DNA of 64,000 nt from Anaeramoeba flamelloides (taxonomy: Eukaryota; Metamonada; Anaeramoebidae): contig JANTQA010000023.1 in the NCBI GenBank assembly GCA_027625915.1, forward strand, positions 2,108,001-2,172,000, given 5' to 3'. Within the stretch, counting starts at the first letter, position 1. Each line of letters opens with the position of its first letter. The notes under the pieces are model-generated. The model searched no databases. It worked only from the letters and a program-made list of their open reading frames with translations, and was not told where the DNA came from. Below, in pieces: positions 46,101-57,272 of this stretch. A program made the position numbers and the translations under genes.

Positions 46101-49100
46101 TTATGAAAATTCCAGGAAATGTGTTTATTAATGATTATTGGGTATTTGAAGGATCTTATTGTAAATTCCTTTTTCATTATGCTTATCCGTCATGAACTTA
46201 ATAAGCAAACAATTTGTAAATAAAACCTCTCTTAATTTATCAATTAAATCTACAATCTTGGAACATTTTAATCGTATTTCAATTTGAACAATCTAAATTT
46301 TAAGTCATTTGGCATCTTAGGGCTTGACATTTTGTAAATATAGTCCAGGCTGTTTTAGTCTGACAAATCAAAGCATAAATTCGAATTCTTCAAAAATTGT
46401 GTTTTTTTATATTTTTATTTATTTAATTTTCAATTCTAATCACAATAAAAAAAAAAAATACCAATTCATAGAGTTATCAAATTAATCTAAATTTGGTTCA
46501 AGTTTCACAAAAAGTATGAAATAAATTCATCTTTATTAACCAAAAAAATTATCTTCACTTATTGATCTGTCAAAGAATTCTTTTTTAAGTCAACAAAAAC
46601 TGTTAGTATATAGATTTCTTTAGAGTTTTTTAAATTGTTTTATTTTGATCGTAAAATTTTGATAACAAATAATGATTCACTTCTCTTCTTACAAGTTGAA
46701 AAAAAAATAATTTATGACAAAAGATTTTTCTGGATTTCAAATTTGAAGTTATTTTATTAACACAGGAAAATAATTTGAATTAAAGATTTTTCGAAAAAAA
46801 AGTTCGATTTACTTTTTTAGAATTTTTCTAACAATAGTTTTTTTGTTGTTTTTAAACAAAGATCGAGAATTGGGTTTCATTAAAAATATCAAAAAGTTTT
46901 ATTAGATGTTTTCTTTTGATTTTTTTTTTGTGACTGAAACTGAAAAAAAAATTTTTTATACTTGTAAGAGTTTATTCAAAACTTCTGAAAAAAATTTCAA
47001 ATGTAAAATAATTAGCAAATGATTTTAATTAACATAGATTAGTGAATATTTTCTTTTCAAAATATTTATTTACCTAGTTTTTTTTTTGTTAACTTAAATG
47101 TAAAACCAAGTCCAAAAACAGAATTAGTTATATGAATTAAAATAGAATTTGAAATGTCAAATGGGACACAAATTGAAGAATGTTAAATTTTCTTAATCTG
47201 AAGATTTAGTAGTGTATACGTTATTAAAAGTGATTTTTTTTGGAAGTTTTGCTTTTATGTTTTTTTTTCAAAAGTTGAAATTGGATATAAGGTTTTAACA
47301 GAGGACATTTATTTTGGTTGAGAATTTTCATTTTTTGGTGTTATTATTGATTGGTTAGAAATCAGTAAAAAATATTCTCAAATTATAACAAAAACATTTC
47401 GGTAAAAAAAAAACAACGTGATCTTCTCCACAATTGGCAACCTAAGGGTATGTTTTATTTTCAAGGCGAAAAGTTTGAATGGTCATTTATATCTGAAAGT
47501 TAAGATTTTTATTAATTGAGAAATAATAATTGGGGGCTAATTTATTGAAGGGGTGGGTGCTAGTTTTTTTCGGTCAATTTTGTGAAGAAAAGGACAAATA
47601 AAATAAAATAAATTAAATTAGACAAGTAAAATAACAAAATCTTTTCAAATATTCATTAAGTATATTTTCAAAAAAACTTCTGTATTAAGAATAAAAAACA
47701 TGTATTCCAAACAAAAATCAGTTTTTTTTTTTTTTTATAATCCCAATTTAATTCCCATTCACTATTCAATAGTATACCTAAGTTCAGAACAAATGTGTGG
47801 GTTAAATTAATTGAAATGTTGATTAAAATTTAAAATTATGTTTTAAATTTATTTTTATTTTTTTTATAATTTTTAAATAATTTTTCAATAAATTTTAGTA
47901 TTTTCTTAATTGATGAATATTGTCTAAAATTGATAATATTTATTAGGGATATTTTTTTTTGTATTTTATTGTTTATTTTTAGAATTTCTCTTTTAATTTT
48001 TGAACTTAAAGAAACCAAAATCATATTTGTTTATTATTTATTTTCATTTCCTGAGATCTTTTAAATTTGTAATTTTTTGGAAAAGAGAAAAATTCTTCAT
48101 GATATGAAATGTTCATTACCAAGTCTCAAGTCGTTATTTTAACAAGGATCAATATAGCAAAATTGATCTTTACTTAATAAAATAGGTTAATTACAAAAAA
48201 AAAAGATGCGGGGGTGGGTAGTTTTGGAATATATTTTTGTTTTTTTCAATGAGAAATTCGGAACTTTCAAATTTAAATTGTTAAAAATGGAAAAAACTCA
48301 AGAAATTGGATTTTTTGACAAATTGGAAAACCTAGTTAAAAGTTCCAAAATATATTTATTTTTTACTGACAAAAATACAAATTATAAAGTAAACATTAAC
48401 CTATCTTAATAGGATATTGTCTTAATATTATGAATCTTCACAATGTAAAACCCTTGTGTAAATATAAATAGTAAAAAATCCACTCATAAAAAATAAATAA
48501 AGTAAATGGTCGGAGAATATAAATAAAATATATTGGATTATTTCCTTAATTATATAGAAATTTCAAAGAATTATTCTATAATGGTTACTATTTTGTTTAT
48601 AATTTTATGAATTAAATAGTTCAATTTTCTTTGGATATTTTCTTCAAAATTTTGAGATTATAAATTGGCTCGCTTATAGGCATCTATTATTTATATTTTT
48701 TTTTCCCTTAATTATTTACTCATTAACAAAATTAAGAAGTTTTCCCATATTAAAATATACAGTTGGGTACACATTTAAGTCATAAAATTTGATGTTATAT
48801 TTAAGACAAAAAAAAAAGTTTTCAAATTATAGGACATTTTTTGGAATTTTTTTTTTAATCAAATTTGATAGAAATATAACCATTATAGATAAAAAATCGG
48901 CAACCTGTGATTAATAACTGGCATTCTGCTGTTATTTATTTATTTTTTTTTTTGATGCAGAAAAATCTTGGATTTTGCCCAATTCTTTTAAATTAAAAAA
49001 AAAAAAAAAAAGACATTACTTCTTAGAGTCGTAAACTCGGTGCCACAATTTCTATATATAATATATTTGTGTGCATTTCGATAAAATTAATAATTTTACT

Positions 49101-49242
49101 CTATTATTTTAATTTCTGGAAAATCTAACATCATACATAAGGGGGTAATTTTCTCTCTTGAAAAATAAATTATGCTTTAAAAAAAAAAAAAAAAAAACAA
49201 GAAACTTGATATAGCCAAAGACCAAAACATTGGTTTTCATTA
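43111..49242. other. Six kilobases of AT-rich non-coding DNA
   Basis: No protein-like frame was found. The Lys/Phe/Ile-rich frames at 44067, 44398, 45408, 47836 and 48206 match nothing and fit the base composition. Long A and T runs are common. Old repeats may be present, but I could not align any with the families named here. Confidence 0.45.
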
Positions 49243-49437
49243 CAGTGATTTCCACTTTTAGGACACAGACTTTAAACTATATTAAAAGGCACAAAAAATC
49301 TCAAATTAAAGCACTTTTTTAAGGAATATTTTTTTTACAAATTATTTTACCAAAATCTGAATTTTGTGTCAAAATTTGAGATTGATATTGTACCATAATG
49401 TTCGTTGAAGTTTGTATTTGAAAAGTGAAACTAACTG
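49243..49437. mobile_element. Mariner/Tc1-like MITE, family M (copy 3, diverged)
   Basis: TA flanks both ends, and the termini read CAGTGATTTCCACTTTTAGG and (reverse complement) CAGTTAGTTTCACTTTTCAA. The inner text AAGGCACAAAAAATCTCAAA and TTTTACCAAAATCTGAATTT matches the copies at 4061 and 61520. It is more diverged than those, so older. Confidence 0.75.
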
Positions 49438-51177
49438 TATATTTTGTTTTTAATTTTTTTGAAAGATCGATCGATCCTTTTAGATCAACAAAAGTAATAA
49501 AAAAAATCCAAATAAATAGTTCCTCAGTCAATAGTGGTGTTATAAATTGTGTTGAATCAAACGACTTCCAAAACAACCAGTTCTTCACCAGTTCTTGAAA
49601 GATAAGTTCTTAGATTTAAATCATTTTCTTTATTCTAGGAAAGCCGAACGGAGGAGATAATTATTGAAAGCACCGTCACAACAACCTAGCCACATGATCA
49701 CTTATTTTCTATTGGTGTTTATTTTCTTCTTCTTCTTGTACTTTTGTTCTCTGATCTTTCCCTGTACAGAAAAATATAAATAGAACCGAGAGGTTTTTTT
49801 TAATAGATCACCAATAGGATTGAAAATTCCTCTTTCTTCTTTTTGGTTATTTAACTTTTAAGGTAATATCTCCAGTTATAATAAAACACCTCTCTGATAT
49901 TTTCAAGAGATCAGAAAAAAGAAATTTCCAAGTTTTTAAATTTTTGGGTTATAAGTTTGACTATTCTCTAGTCAAAATAAATTCCCGAATATTAATCCTT
50001 TTCAAACAGAATTTATCTTTTTTTCAAAATTTCAAATAATTCTCTCTCTAATTTTCAAAAATCAAAATTCTTTTGTTTTAATGACTTAAAAATTCATTTG
50101 AAAATCTTCTAGAGTTGAGGAAACTGGTACAAATACCATTGAATGGAAATTAGAAAGACAAAGACAAAACAATTGCTTTTTTAATTTGAAGTGTTTTTTT
50201 TGTTTCAAAATTTTAAAAAGTTATTGCTATCACAATTGTTTTTTAATTTTCGTCAAAACTAAATAATCATAAAATTTGACTTTGATTTATTAAAGACATT
50301 CTTCTAAATCATTTTTTCTCTTTGGAGAATGAATTTAAGTTTACTCATAGCCTATAATAAAGATGGTCCTTATCAATAAAATAATTGTTTACCCTTCAAG
50401 ATTCTGAAAAAGTTAAATTTTTGACATTTATTGGTAATTATTCACAGACATTCTTATTCTTGTTTTTCAATTTTTTTTCACAAATCTTTTTTATTTTAAC
50501 TTTGTGGTTCTTTCATTTTTCAATAGAGTTTTTATGAAAAGTTTTGACATACATTCAATTATAGGTTTTCTTGTTAACCAAATTTTGCACTATACCCCAA
50601 AAAATCACACTGGGTCAAAACTTATCTCCCTTTTAAAGTGTTGAAAAGTGTTTACAAGGTTATTAAATTGTCTTCAAATGTGTTTGAAAGCTTTGTAAAA
50701 GTCAATTAACTTTTTGGAATATTAATATTTTCCAAATATCAAACCTAATTATAGTATAAAAATATGAATGAAATCTTTTTTTGTATTAATCTCAAAAAGA
50801 ACTTTTCTTTTTCAAATTACTGTTAATTGAAAAATAAAAGGATCAAAATTTTCATTCAGCTTTCCAAAAAAATCATCATCCCAAGTATTGTAAAAATCAT
50901 CAAAGTCTGCAATTATATCAGGTACATTAATCATTTAAGCTTTTCTTTAGGAATTAAAAAATTGAAATTATACATGATTTAAGAACACTTCTTTTTCAAA
51001 TCAGAGAAGGTAAAACGAATTTTTCAAAGTTTTTAATCCTAAAGAATTCTCCAAATTTAATTTTTTTTTTTTCAAGTGTTTTAACCGAAGGATTTTTATT
51101 GAAGAATTAGAATTGTTTACGAGAAATCCTTTTTTTTGATTTAATTTTTCATTTTTTTTATTTTTTTTTTCGACAAA
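49438..51177. other. Upstream region of the CH-domain gene
   Basis: No gene is seen. A single family-E terminus lies near 50838-50872 (GGATCAAAATTTTCATTCAG), with no partner end found. A T-rich stretch leads to the start codon at 51178. Confidence 0.45.
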
Positions 51178-54100
51178 ATGTCTCAATTCTTTCCAACCTT
51201 AACTAAATTTGATTTAGGAACAATAAGAGGGAAGTTAAATCAAAAAAAACACAAAAAGCTACTATCAGATCGAGACAGCCTTGTTGATTGGATTCGTGAA
51301 TTGTTACAAGAACCTGAATTGAATAATGAAACAATCTTTAGTCTGAAAGGGATTGTCTTGATGAAAATAGTCAATGTGTTAAGACCAACCGAAAAAATAA
51401 AAATTGTTAAAAGTAAATTGGAAGGGCAACAAATCACACAAAATTTACAGTATTACCAAAAATCGCTTGTGGAAGATTTTGGTTACAACAAAAATGAGCT
51501 CTTTGAAATCTCGACCCTATTGAATGATCGATCTTTGGCACGAAGAGCATTGGTTCCCTCGCTAACATTTTTGTATGAGGACTTTCAAAAAAATGGTTTT
51601 AAATTAAGCAAATCAAAAAAGCCTCGTCCGATGTATGTCACGAAAGAAGATTTAAAAAGTAATAAGAAATTGAAAAAAGAAATGAAAAAAAAAGATAAAG
51701 AAAAGAATTATTTACTTTTTGACAACGAGATCTATAATGAAACGAAAGACGAATACTCCGAACCAAACAGTGGTAGTAACAAAAGTGATGACAGCAGCAG
51801 CCTCAGCATAAGTGATCTCGAAAGTGGAAGTGGCAAAGAGAGTGGTAACAAAAGCGGCACTAGCAGCATGAGCAGAAGTGAATTTAAAAGTGAGAGTGAC
51901 GGCGAAAACAAAAGCGAAAAAGAAAAAGATCAAGACAATAGCCGAAAGGTGAATTCAAATTCCTCATCAAATTGGGATTTTAGTAGTACAGATTCAAACA
52001 ATGAGGACAACATTGAAAAACCAGCAGAATTTAAACTAACTTCTGAAAAAAGCAATTCTATAAAAGAAAACGATTCAAGTTCAAGTGAAATTACAACATC
52101 AGACTTTGGGCTTGAAGAAGAAGAAGATGATAACGGAACGAAAAAAAAAAGAAATAAGGAAAAATTAAAAAATCAAGAAATAATTGAAGAAGCTGAAAAA
52201 AAAAATGAAAAAGGAGACAGCAAAGGTAAGAGAAAAAAAGGAAGTTCAAGCGAAAGTGAGAGTGAAAGTAAAAGTAAAAGTGAAAGTGGAAGTGGAAGTG
52301 GAAGTGGAAGTGAAGAAAACAAATTTCTAAAAAATAAAGAAAATAAGAAAGAGAAAGAAAAAAATTTCAAATCAGAATCAGAATCAGAATCAAAATCAAA
52401 TTCAGATTCAAACAAGGGCTCAGAATCAAGATCAGATTCGAACCGAAAATCAGGTTCAGACTCAGAATCAGAATCAAAATCAGAAAAAAGTGAATCAGAC
52501 TTTGGGCTTGAAGAAGAAGAAGATGATGAAGGAAAGAAAAAAAAAAGAAACAAAGAAAAATTAAAAAATCAAGAAATAATCGAAGAAGCTGAAAAAAAAA
52601 ATGAAAAAGGAGACAACAAAGGTAAGATAAAAAAAGGAAGTGGAAGTGGAAGTGGAAGTGGAAGTGGAAGTAAAAGTGGAAGTAAAAGTGGAAGTGGAAG
52701 CGGAAGTGGAAGCGGAAGTGGAAGCGGAAGTGGAAGCGGAAGTAAAAGTGAAAGTGAAAGTGGAAGTGGAAGCGGAAGTGAAGAAAACAAATTTCTAAAA
52801 AATAAAGAAAATAAGAAAGAGAAAGAAAAAAATTTCAAATCAGAATCAGAATCAAAATCAAATTCAGATTCAGACAAGGGCTCAGAATCAAGATCAGATT
52901 CGAACCGAAAATCAGATTCAGACTCAAAATCAGAAAAAAGTGAATCAGACTTTGGGCTCGAAGAAGAAGAAGAGGATGCTGAAGATGATGAAGGAAAGAA
53001 AAAAAAAAGAAATAAAGAAAAATTAAAAAATCAAGCAATAATTGAAAAAAAAGCTGTACAAAAAGAAAAAGAAGCACAAAATCAATCAAAATCAGAATCT
53101 GACTTCAAATCAAAATCAGAATCAGAATTAGACTTAAAATCAGAAACAGACAAAGATTCAAACCGAACATCTGACTCAAAATCAGAATCGGACTTAAAAT
53201 CAAAATCAGATTCGGAAATAAAATCAAAATCGGAATCAGAAATAAAATCGGACTCTGAACCAGAATCAGAAACAATGAAGGTATCAGAATTAGATCCCAA
53301 AATGCACCCAGAAACAGACTTCAAATCCAAACCAGACAAAGATTCAAACCTAGCATCTGATTCAAAAACAGAATCGGACTCCAAAACAGAATCCGAAACA
53401 AAAACAGAATCGGAAACAAAATCAGACTCAGAATTTGAATCAGAAACAATAAGGGTATCAGAACTAGATCCAAAATTCCACTCAGAAACGGAAACAAAAT
53501 TTGAATCAGACTCAGAATTAGAATCAGGTTCTCACGCAAGAGAATATGTGCATTCAGAAGAAGGGAAAAGATTATTAAAAATGATTAAAGAACTTCAAAG
53601 CAGACGAGAGGATAAGGAACGAACTTTGAGTCGTTTAGAAAGGAGATCAGATCAATTAAAAAATAAATTATGGACGCTTCGAATTAAAAAAAATGATACA
53701 AGCGAAGGGTCTTCCCATTTTTCGTCCTCAACAACTGCATCTTCTTCCAACAATGAAGTAATGAGCGAAGGCAACGGGAAAAGCAAAACCATAAATATGA
53801 AAAAGAAAAATAACAAGAACAAAAAGAAAAACGATAATCGCTTTTCAAGTGAATCATCGAGTGACAATGATTCTGATGACTCTGATAGTTCCTACAATGC
53901 GATCCGAGTGGATCAGAATGAGCCGAGTTTAAAAATAGTAACAACTTACAAAGATTTCCAAAAATATTACATAAACACGATGAAGGAAATTTATCCCACG
54001 CCATATAAGACGTACAAATCGCGAAAGACAATCCAAAGGATCCGGAAGGAACTTTTATCCGAAGACGAAACGGTTCTGGCAACGTATGAGCCCTTTATGC

Positions 54101-55101
54101 TCTCGTACACATTCCGAATGAAATTTAAACAGGATGTGAAGGAGGTGCTCCACCCGAAAAAGAATAGCAACGAATTGAGAGATTTGGAAGAGAACCTATC
54201 GCCCAAGGATTTCAACGCGCTGAAAGACAAAACATATGTGCTCGAAAAGGAATTTAATTTAGCAAGAGTGCAAAGCATCAAGTGGGCCCGTGTAGGTGTA
54301 AGCTTCCACAGGCTTGATGTTGATAACACGGGCACGGGCATGTATCGCGCAGGCAAGATTTGGTTTGAGAAAAGCAAGTGCTGCGTGTCCATCCATGGCG
54401 TTGGATCCGCGTTTGAAATCAATTGGAAAAAAAAGAAAGAGATCAAAATTATGGTGGACACCCTTGACCTGAGAATCTTTATGATCACTCGCGGCAAGCG
54501 CCAGAAGATCTGGCTCAGGGCGAACGACGCGCACCAGAAACGGGTCCTGGCCTTTTTACTGCAGGTTTATTTCGCCTCGGGTGGCAAAGACAAACTGATC
54601 AACAACAACCGCCGCATTAAAAGAAATTGGATGCCACCCAAGGACGGCAACCTTGACCTCGCCGTAATGCCGCCCTATATTAGCCCCGCAAAGCATGAGA
54701 TTCCCTTTTTGATCACAGCGCCAATTTTGCAAACCATGGCGCTCGACGGCGACAAAAGAGCCAAGCACGTGCGAAAACGCTATTGGAATAAACAGAAGGC
54801 ATACTTTTTAATACATATACTCGTTCCAAAGCCCGTCTATTTTGACCCCGCATTATTTATCATTGAAAAGGATTCATTTACACTGAAAATCGGCAAACAG
54901 CTATCAGAAATTCGCTTCCCCTTCGACAAAAAGTCTCAAGTCACTTCCGATCTCAAAAATGACCGCGTTTTTTTCATCAAACGCAAATCACAAACAAAGA
55001 TTATCACCCTTGTTGCACAATCTCGTTTTGAAAGAAAGTTTCTACTGTATATTTTACAATACTTCCATGAAAGGTTCAATAAGGAAGATTTTAAAAAATA
55101 A
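51178..55101 (+). CDS. CH-domain protein with Ser/Glu/Lys-rich linker and two C-terminal PH-like domains
   Basis: Residues about 28-140 look like a calponin-homology domain, an actin- or microtubule-binding fold: SLVDWIRELLQEP, then SLKGIVLMKIVNVLRPT and YNKNELFEISTLL. Residues about 160-780 are a charged Ser/Glu/Lys/Asp linker built from three in-frame copies of a 132-150 residue unit that starts SDFGLEEEEDD. A coiled coil follows at about 792-842 (LLKMIKELQSRREDKERTL). The C-terminal 385 residues are globular. The strand patterns ending in a helix at about 1055-1140 (GKIWFEKSKCCVSIHGVG, then IWLRANDAHQKRVLAFLLQ) and 1205-1300 (FLIHILVPKPVYFDPALF, then ERKFLLYILQYFHERF) suggest two PH-like folds. 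Such folds are weakly conserved, so this is a structural guess. Its likely role is as a cytoskeletal adaptor at membranes. The globular C-terminus uses more G+C-ending codons than the linker. Confidence 0.85.
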   Translation: MSQFFPTLTKFDLGTIRGKLNQKKHKKLLSDRDSLVDWIRELLQEPELNNETIFSLKGIVLMKIVNVLRPTEKIKIVKSKLEGQQITQNLQYYQKSLVEDFGYNKNELFEISTLLNDRSLARRALVPSLTFLYEDFQKNGFKLSKSKKPRPMYVTKEDLKSNKKLKKEMKKKDKEKNYLLFDNEIYNETKDEYSEPNSGSNKSDDSSSLSISDLESGSGKESGNKSGTSSMSRSEFKSESDGENKSEKEKDQDNSRKVNSNSSSNWDFSSTDSNNEDNIEKPAEFKLTSEKSNSIKENDSSSSEITTSDFGLEEEEDDNGTKKKRNKEKLKNQEIIEEAEKKNEKGDSKGKRKKGSSSESESESKSKSESGSGSGSGSEENKFLKNKENKKEKEKNFKSESESESKSNSDSNKGSESRSDSNRKSGSDSESESKSEKSESDFGLEEEEDDEGKKKKRNKEKLKNQEIIEEAEKKNEKGDNKGKIKKGSGSGSGSGSGSKSGSKSGSGSGSGSGSGSGSGSGSKSESESGSGSGSEENKFLKNKENKKEKEKNFKSESESKSNSDSDKGSESRSDSNRKSDSDSKSEKSESDFGLEEEEEDAEDDEGKKKKRNKEKLKNQAIIEKKAVQKEKEAQNQSKSESDFKSKSESELDLKSETDKDSNRTSDSKSESDLKSKSDSEIKSKSESEIKSDSEPESETMKVSELDPKMHPETDFKSKPDKDSNLASDSKTESDSKTESETKTESETKSDSEFESETIRVSELDPKFHSETETKFESDSELESGSHAREYVHSEEGKRLLKMIKELQSRREDKERTLSRLERRSDQLKNKLWTLRIKKNDTSEGSSHFSSSTTASSSNNEVMSEGNGKSKTINMKKKNNKNKKKNDNRFSSESSSDNDSDDSDSSYNAIRVDQNEPSLKIVTTYKDFQKYYINTMKEIYPTPYKTYKSRKTIQRIRKELLSEDETVLATYEPFMLSYTFRMKFKQDVKEVLHPKKNSNELRDLEENLSPKDFNALKDKTYVLEKEFNLARVQSIKWARVGVSFHRLDVDNTGTGMYRAGKIWFEKSKCCVSIHGVGSAFEINWKKKKEIKIMVDTLDLRIFMITRGKRQKIWLRANDAHQKRVLAFLLQVYFASGGKDKLINNNRRIKRNWMPPKDGNLDLAVMPPYISPAKHEIPFLITAPILQTMALDGDKRAKHVRKRYWNKQKAYFLIHILVPKPVYFDPALFIIEKDSFTLKIGKQLSEIRFPFDKKSQVTSDLKNDRVFFIKRKSQTKIITLVAQSRFERKFLLYILQYFHERFNKEDFKK
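52099..53045 (+). repeat. Large in-frame tandem duplication inside the CH-domain gene
   Basis: Near-identical units begin at 52099, 52495 and 52945 with TCAGACTTTGGGCT. The spacings of 396 and 450 bases are both multiples of three. The second unit carries an expanded run of GGAAGT repeats coding for Gly-Ser. The third is only partly complete. The plus strand is almost pure purine plus T-poor codons, so antisense frames here encode Leu/Pro or Phe/Asp arrays that are not genes. Confidence 0.9.
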
Positions 55102-55149
55102 CCATTCTTCATAATCAGTTTTTTTGTTTTTGTTTTTGTTTTTGTTATT

Positions 55150-55182
<33 letters not shown>

Positions 55183-57272
55183 TTTTTGTTTTCTCTAATA
55201 TTCTGATATTCAATATTATATTTTATTCTTAAAATATTCTTTTGGTATCCCATGAAGAAAATTTTTATATTTTAATTTCAATTAGGATGCTACATTAACA
55301 ATAAATATATATATATATATATTCTTTTTTTTTAATTTCATATACGCTCATTATTTGAAATATTTTTACATTTTATACTTTTCGTTTTTGAATTAAACAA
55401 ATATTTCCTTATAAACAATTGGCTGAATGACAAACACAATTGATGATTTTGTAATTTGATGCCAAAATATATCAATTTAAGCGAGTAAGTACATATTTCA
55501 AATTTTGAGTTCAAACATTTATATTAAACTGAATGATTCAAATTATTTCTTAAACCTAATACATTGATATTTTAATAAATACGAGAGTGGAATATATCCA
55601 TAGTATCATATATTTTCATACCAACTAAAAAATGGAAATTAAAAAAAAATGAAAAAATTGCATCAAAAAAAAAAATAAATACAAATCATTTATTTCTTGA
55701 TCTTATCTTTAACATTAGATATAATTCATTTTGTGATACTGAGTTTTTTTTTTAAATCTTCATGGAAATACTTTTGTTTGGAAAATTTTTGAGAAACAAA
55801 TTACTTAACATTTCTAAAGAATTTCCAAATGAATTTAAAAATCCCATTTTCATTTAATTCATCTAATTTAGATTTGGTTCAAGAAAATCAGATATTTTTT
55901 TAATACTCCTTCACAAAATAACGATTTATTGGATGAATTCTTTTGATTTGATATTTATTAATCGATTAAAATGAAGAACTAAAAAAAATTCTAAATCTAT
56001 GATTAAAATTTTTTCGAAAATTTTCTTTTATTTTGATTTGAATCTTTTGTATATGTTTTTTGATTCTGAGAATTCGAACCTTTTATTTTAGATTTTTGAA
56101 ATAGTATTCTTTATTTTGGTTTTGTATTACATAAAAATATTTGAAAATTGAATTTTGAAAGAAAATTTGGAAAAAAATGTTTTGTAAAATAATAATTAGT
56201 CATGTGGCGAAAAAACCAAGGCGATAAATAGTTTGGATTCAACCAAATTAAGAAGATAAAGTAAAATAAATCTTCGAAAATAGACTTTTATCGGTTTTTT
56301 TTTTTTTTCATTCTATGATTTCAGAAAATTTATTTGGAAAAGTGATCTTTCGTGTTTGGTCTGTATAAATAAAATATTTGTTTCAAAAAAACACCTTTTC
56401 GGGTCTATTTTATTGGCTTTACTCTTTGATTAAATTCATTCATTCATATAAACACATTTCTTGATCCATAACCATAATATAATAAAACTCAAAAATTTAA
56501 TCAAAAAAAAATGTTCCAAAAATTGACAAATTATAGATTCAACTCTGAATTACTTTAGGTTCTCTTTCTTTTCACAAATAGAGCAGCGAATGGTGTTTTG
56601 GTTACAAAGTTTCAATATCTGGTTCCACTCAAAAAATAATTTTTCAGTAAGGTTCACACAATTAAAATTTTCCAAACTGGTGAAATGTACTTACTTCCTT
56701 AAAGTATTTTCGTCCATGTTAGGTTTCAAATTACCCAAAAAAAAATTCCCAGTTAAGAATGATGTGTTCCAATCGTTAAAACTAAGAAGTTTTTGATGTC
56801 TAGATAAACAAATTTTTCAAAAAAAAAAAAATTTTTTTTTTTGATAAAATTTCCATTAAAAATAATCAAATCACAATAATCAAGAAAAACTTTTCAAAGG
56901 CTGAAAATTTTGTTTTCAAGCTATTTTTTTATTGTAGGGACTCTATATAAATTTTTGAATGATAAATTTTCTTTCAAAGATAATTGCTTATAAATTTTAT
57001 ATGTTAAAATCTTTTGATAACAATTCAAATTTAAAATTTTCTTCCAAAGGCAATTGGGTTATTGGGGATTCTAAGGGGTATATACCAAATCACAGATATC
57101 AAAACCACTGACCTAATTTAGATTTACTGCACTTTTCAAAAACCAAACTTTGATTTATAAAACGGTATTTCTCAATAACTTTTTATTGTTATTAATTCAT
57201 TAATTATTCAAGGATATTTACTATCTTATTTACGTGTTTATTCAATTACTTATCCATTTATTTCGTTTCTAT
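55102..57272. other. Non-coding stretch between convergent genes
   Basis: A T run of about 31 bases follows the CH-domain gene (55151-55181), and a (TA)n run lies at about 55303-55322. The frame at 56590-56796 has some protein-like text but no family and no support. No gene is called. Confidence 0.45.

Noticed and set aside
52173-53539. Antisense frames rich in Leu-Pro or Phe/Ser/Asp over the CH-domain gene
   Set aside because: They are mirror images of the Ser/Gly/Glu/Lys repeats on the plus strand and have no independent support.
53684-54768. Minus-strand frames of 132, 168 and 91 codons opposite the C-terminus of the CH-domain gene
   Set aside because: The plus-strand frame is continuous and globular; these are shadows favoured by its higher G+C content.
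56073-56085. GAATTCGAACC, resembling a tRNA T-loop
   Set aside because: No acceptor stem, D-arm or anticodon arm can be drawn around it.
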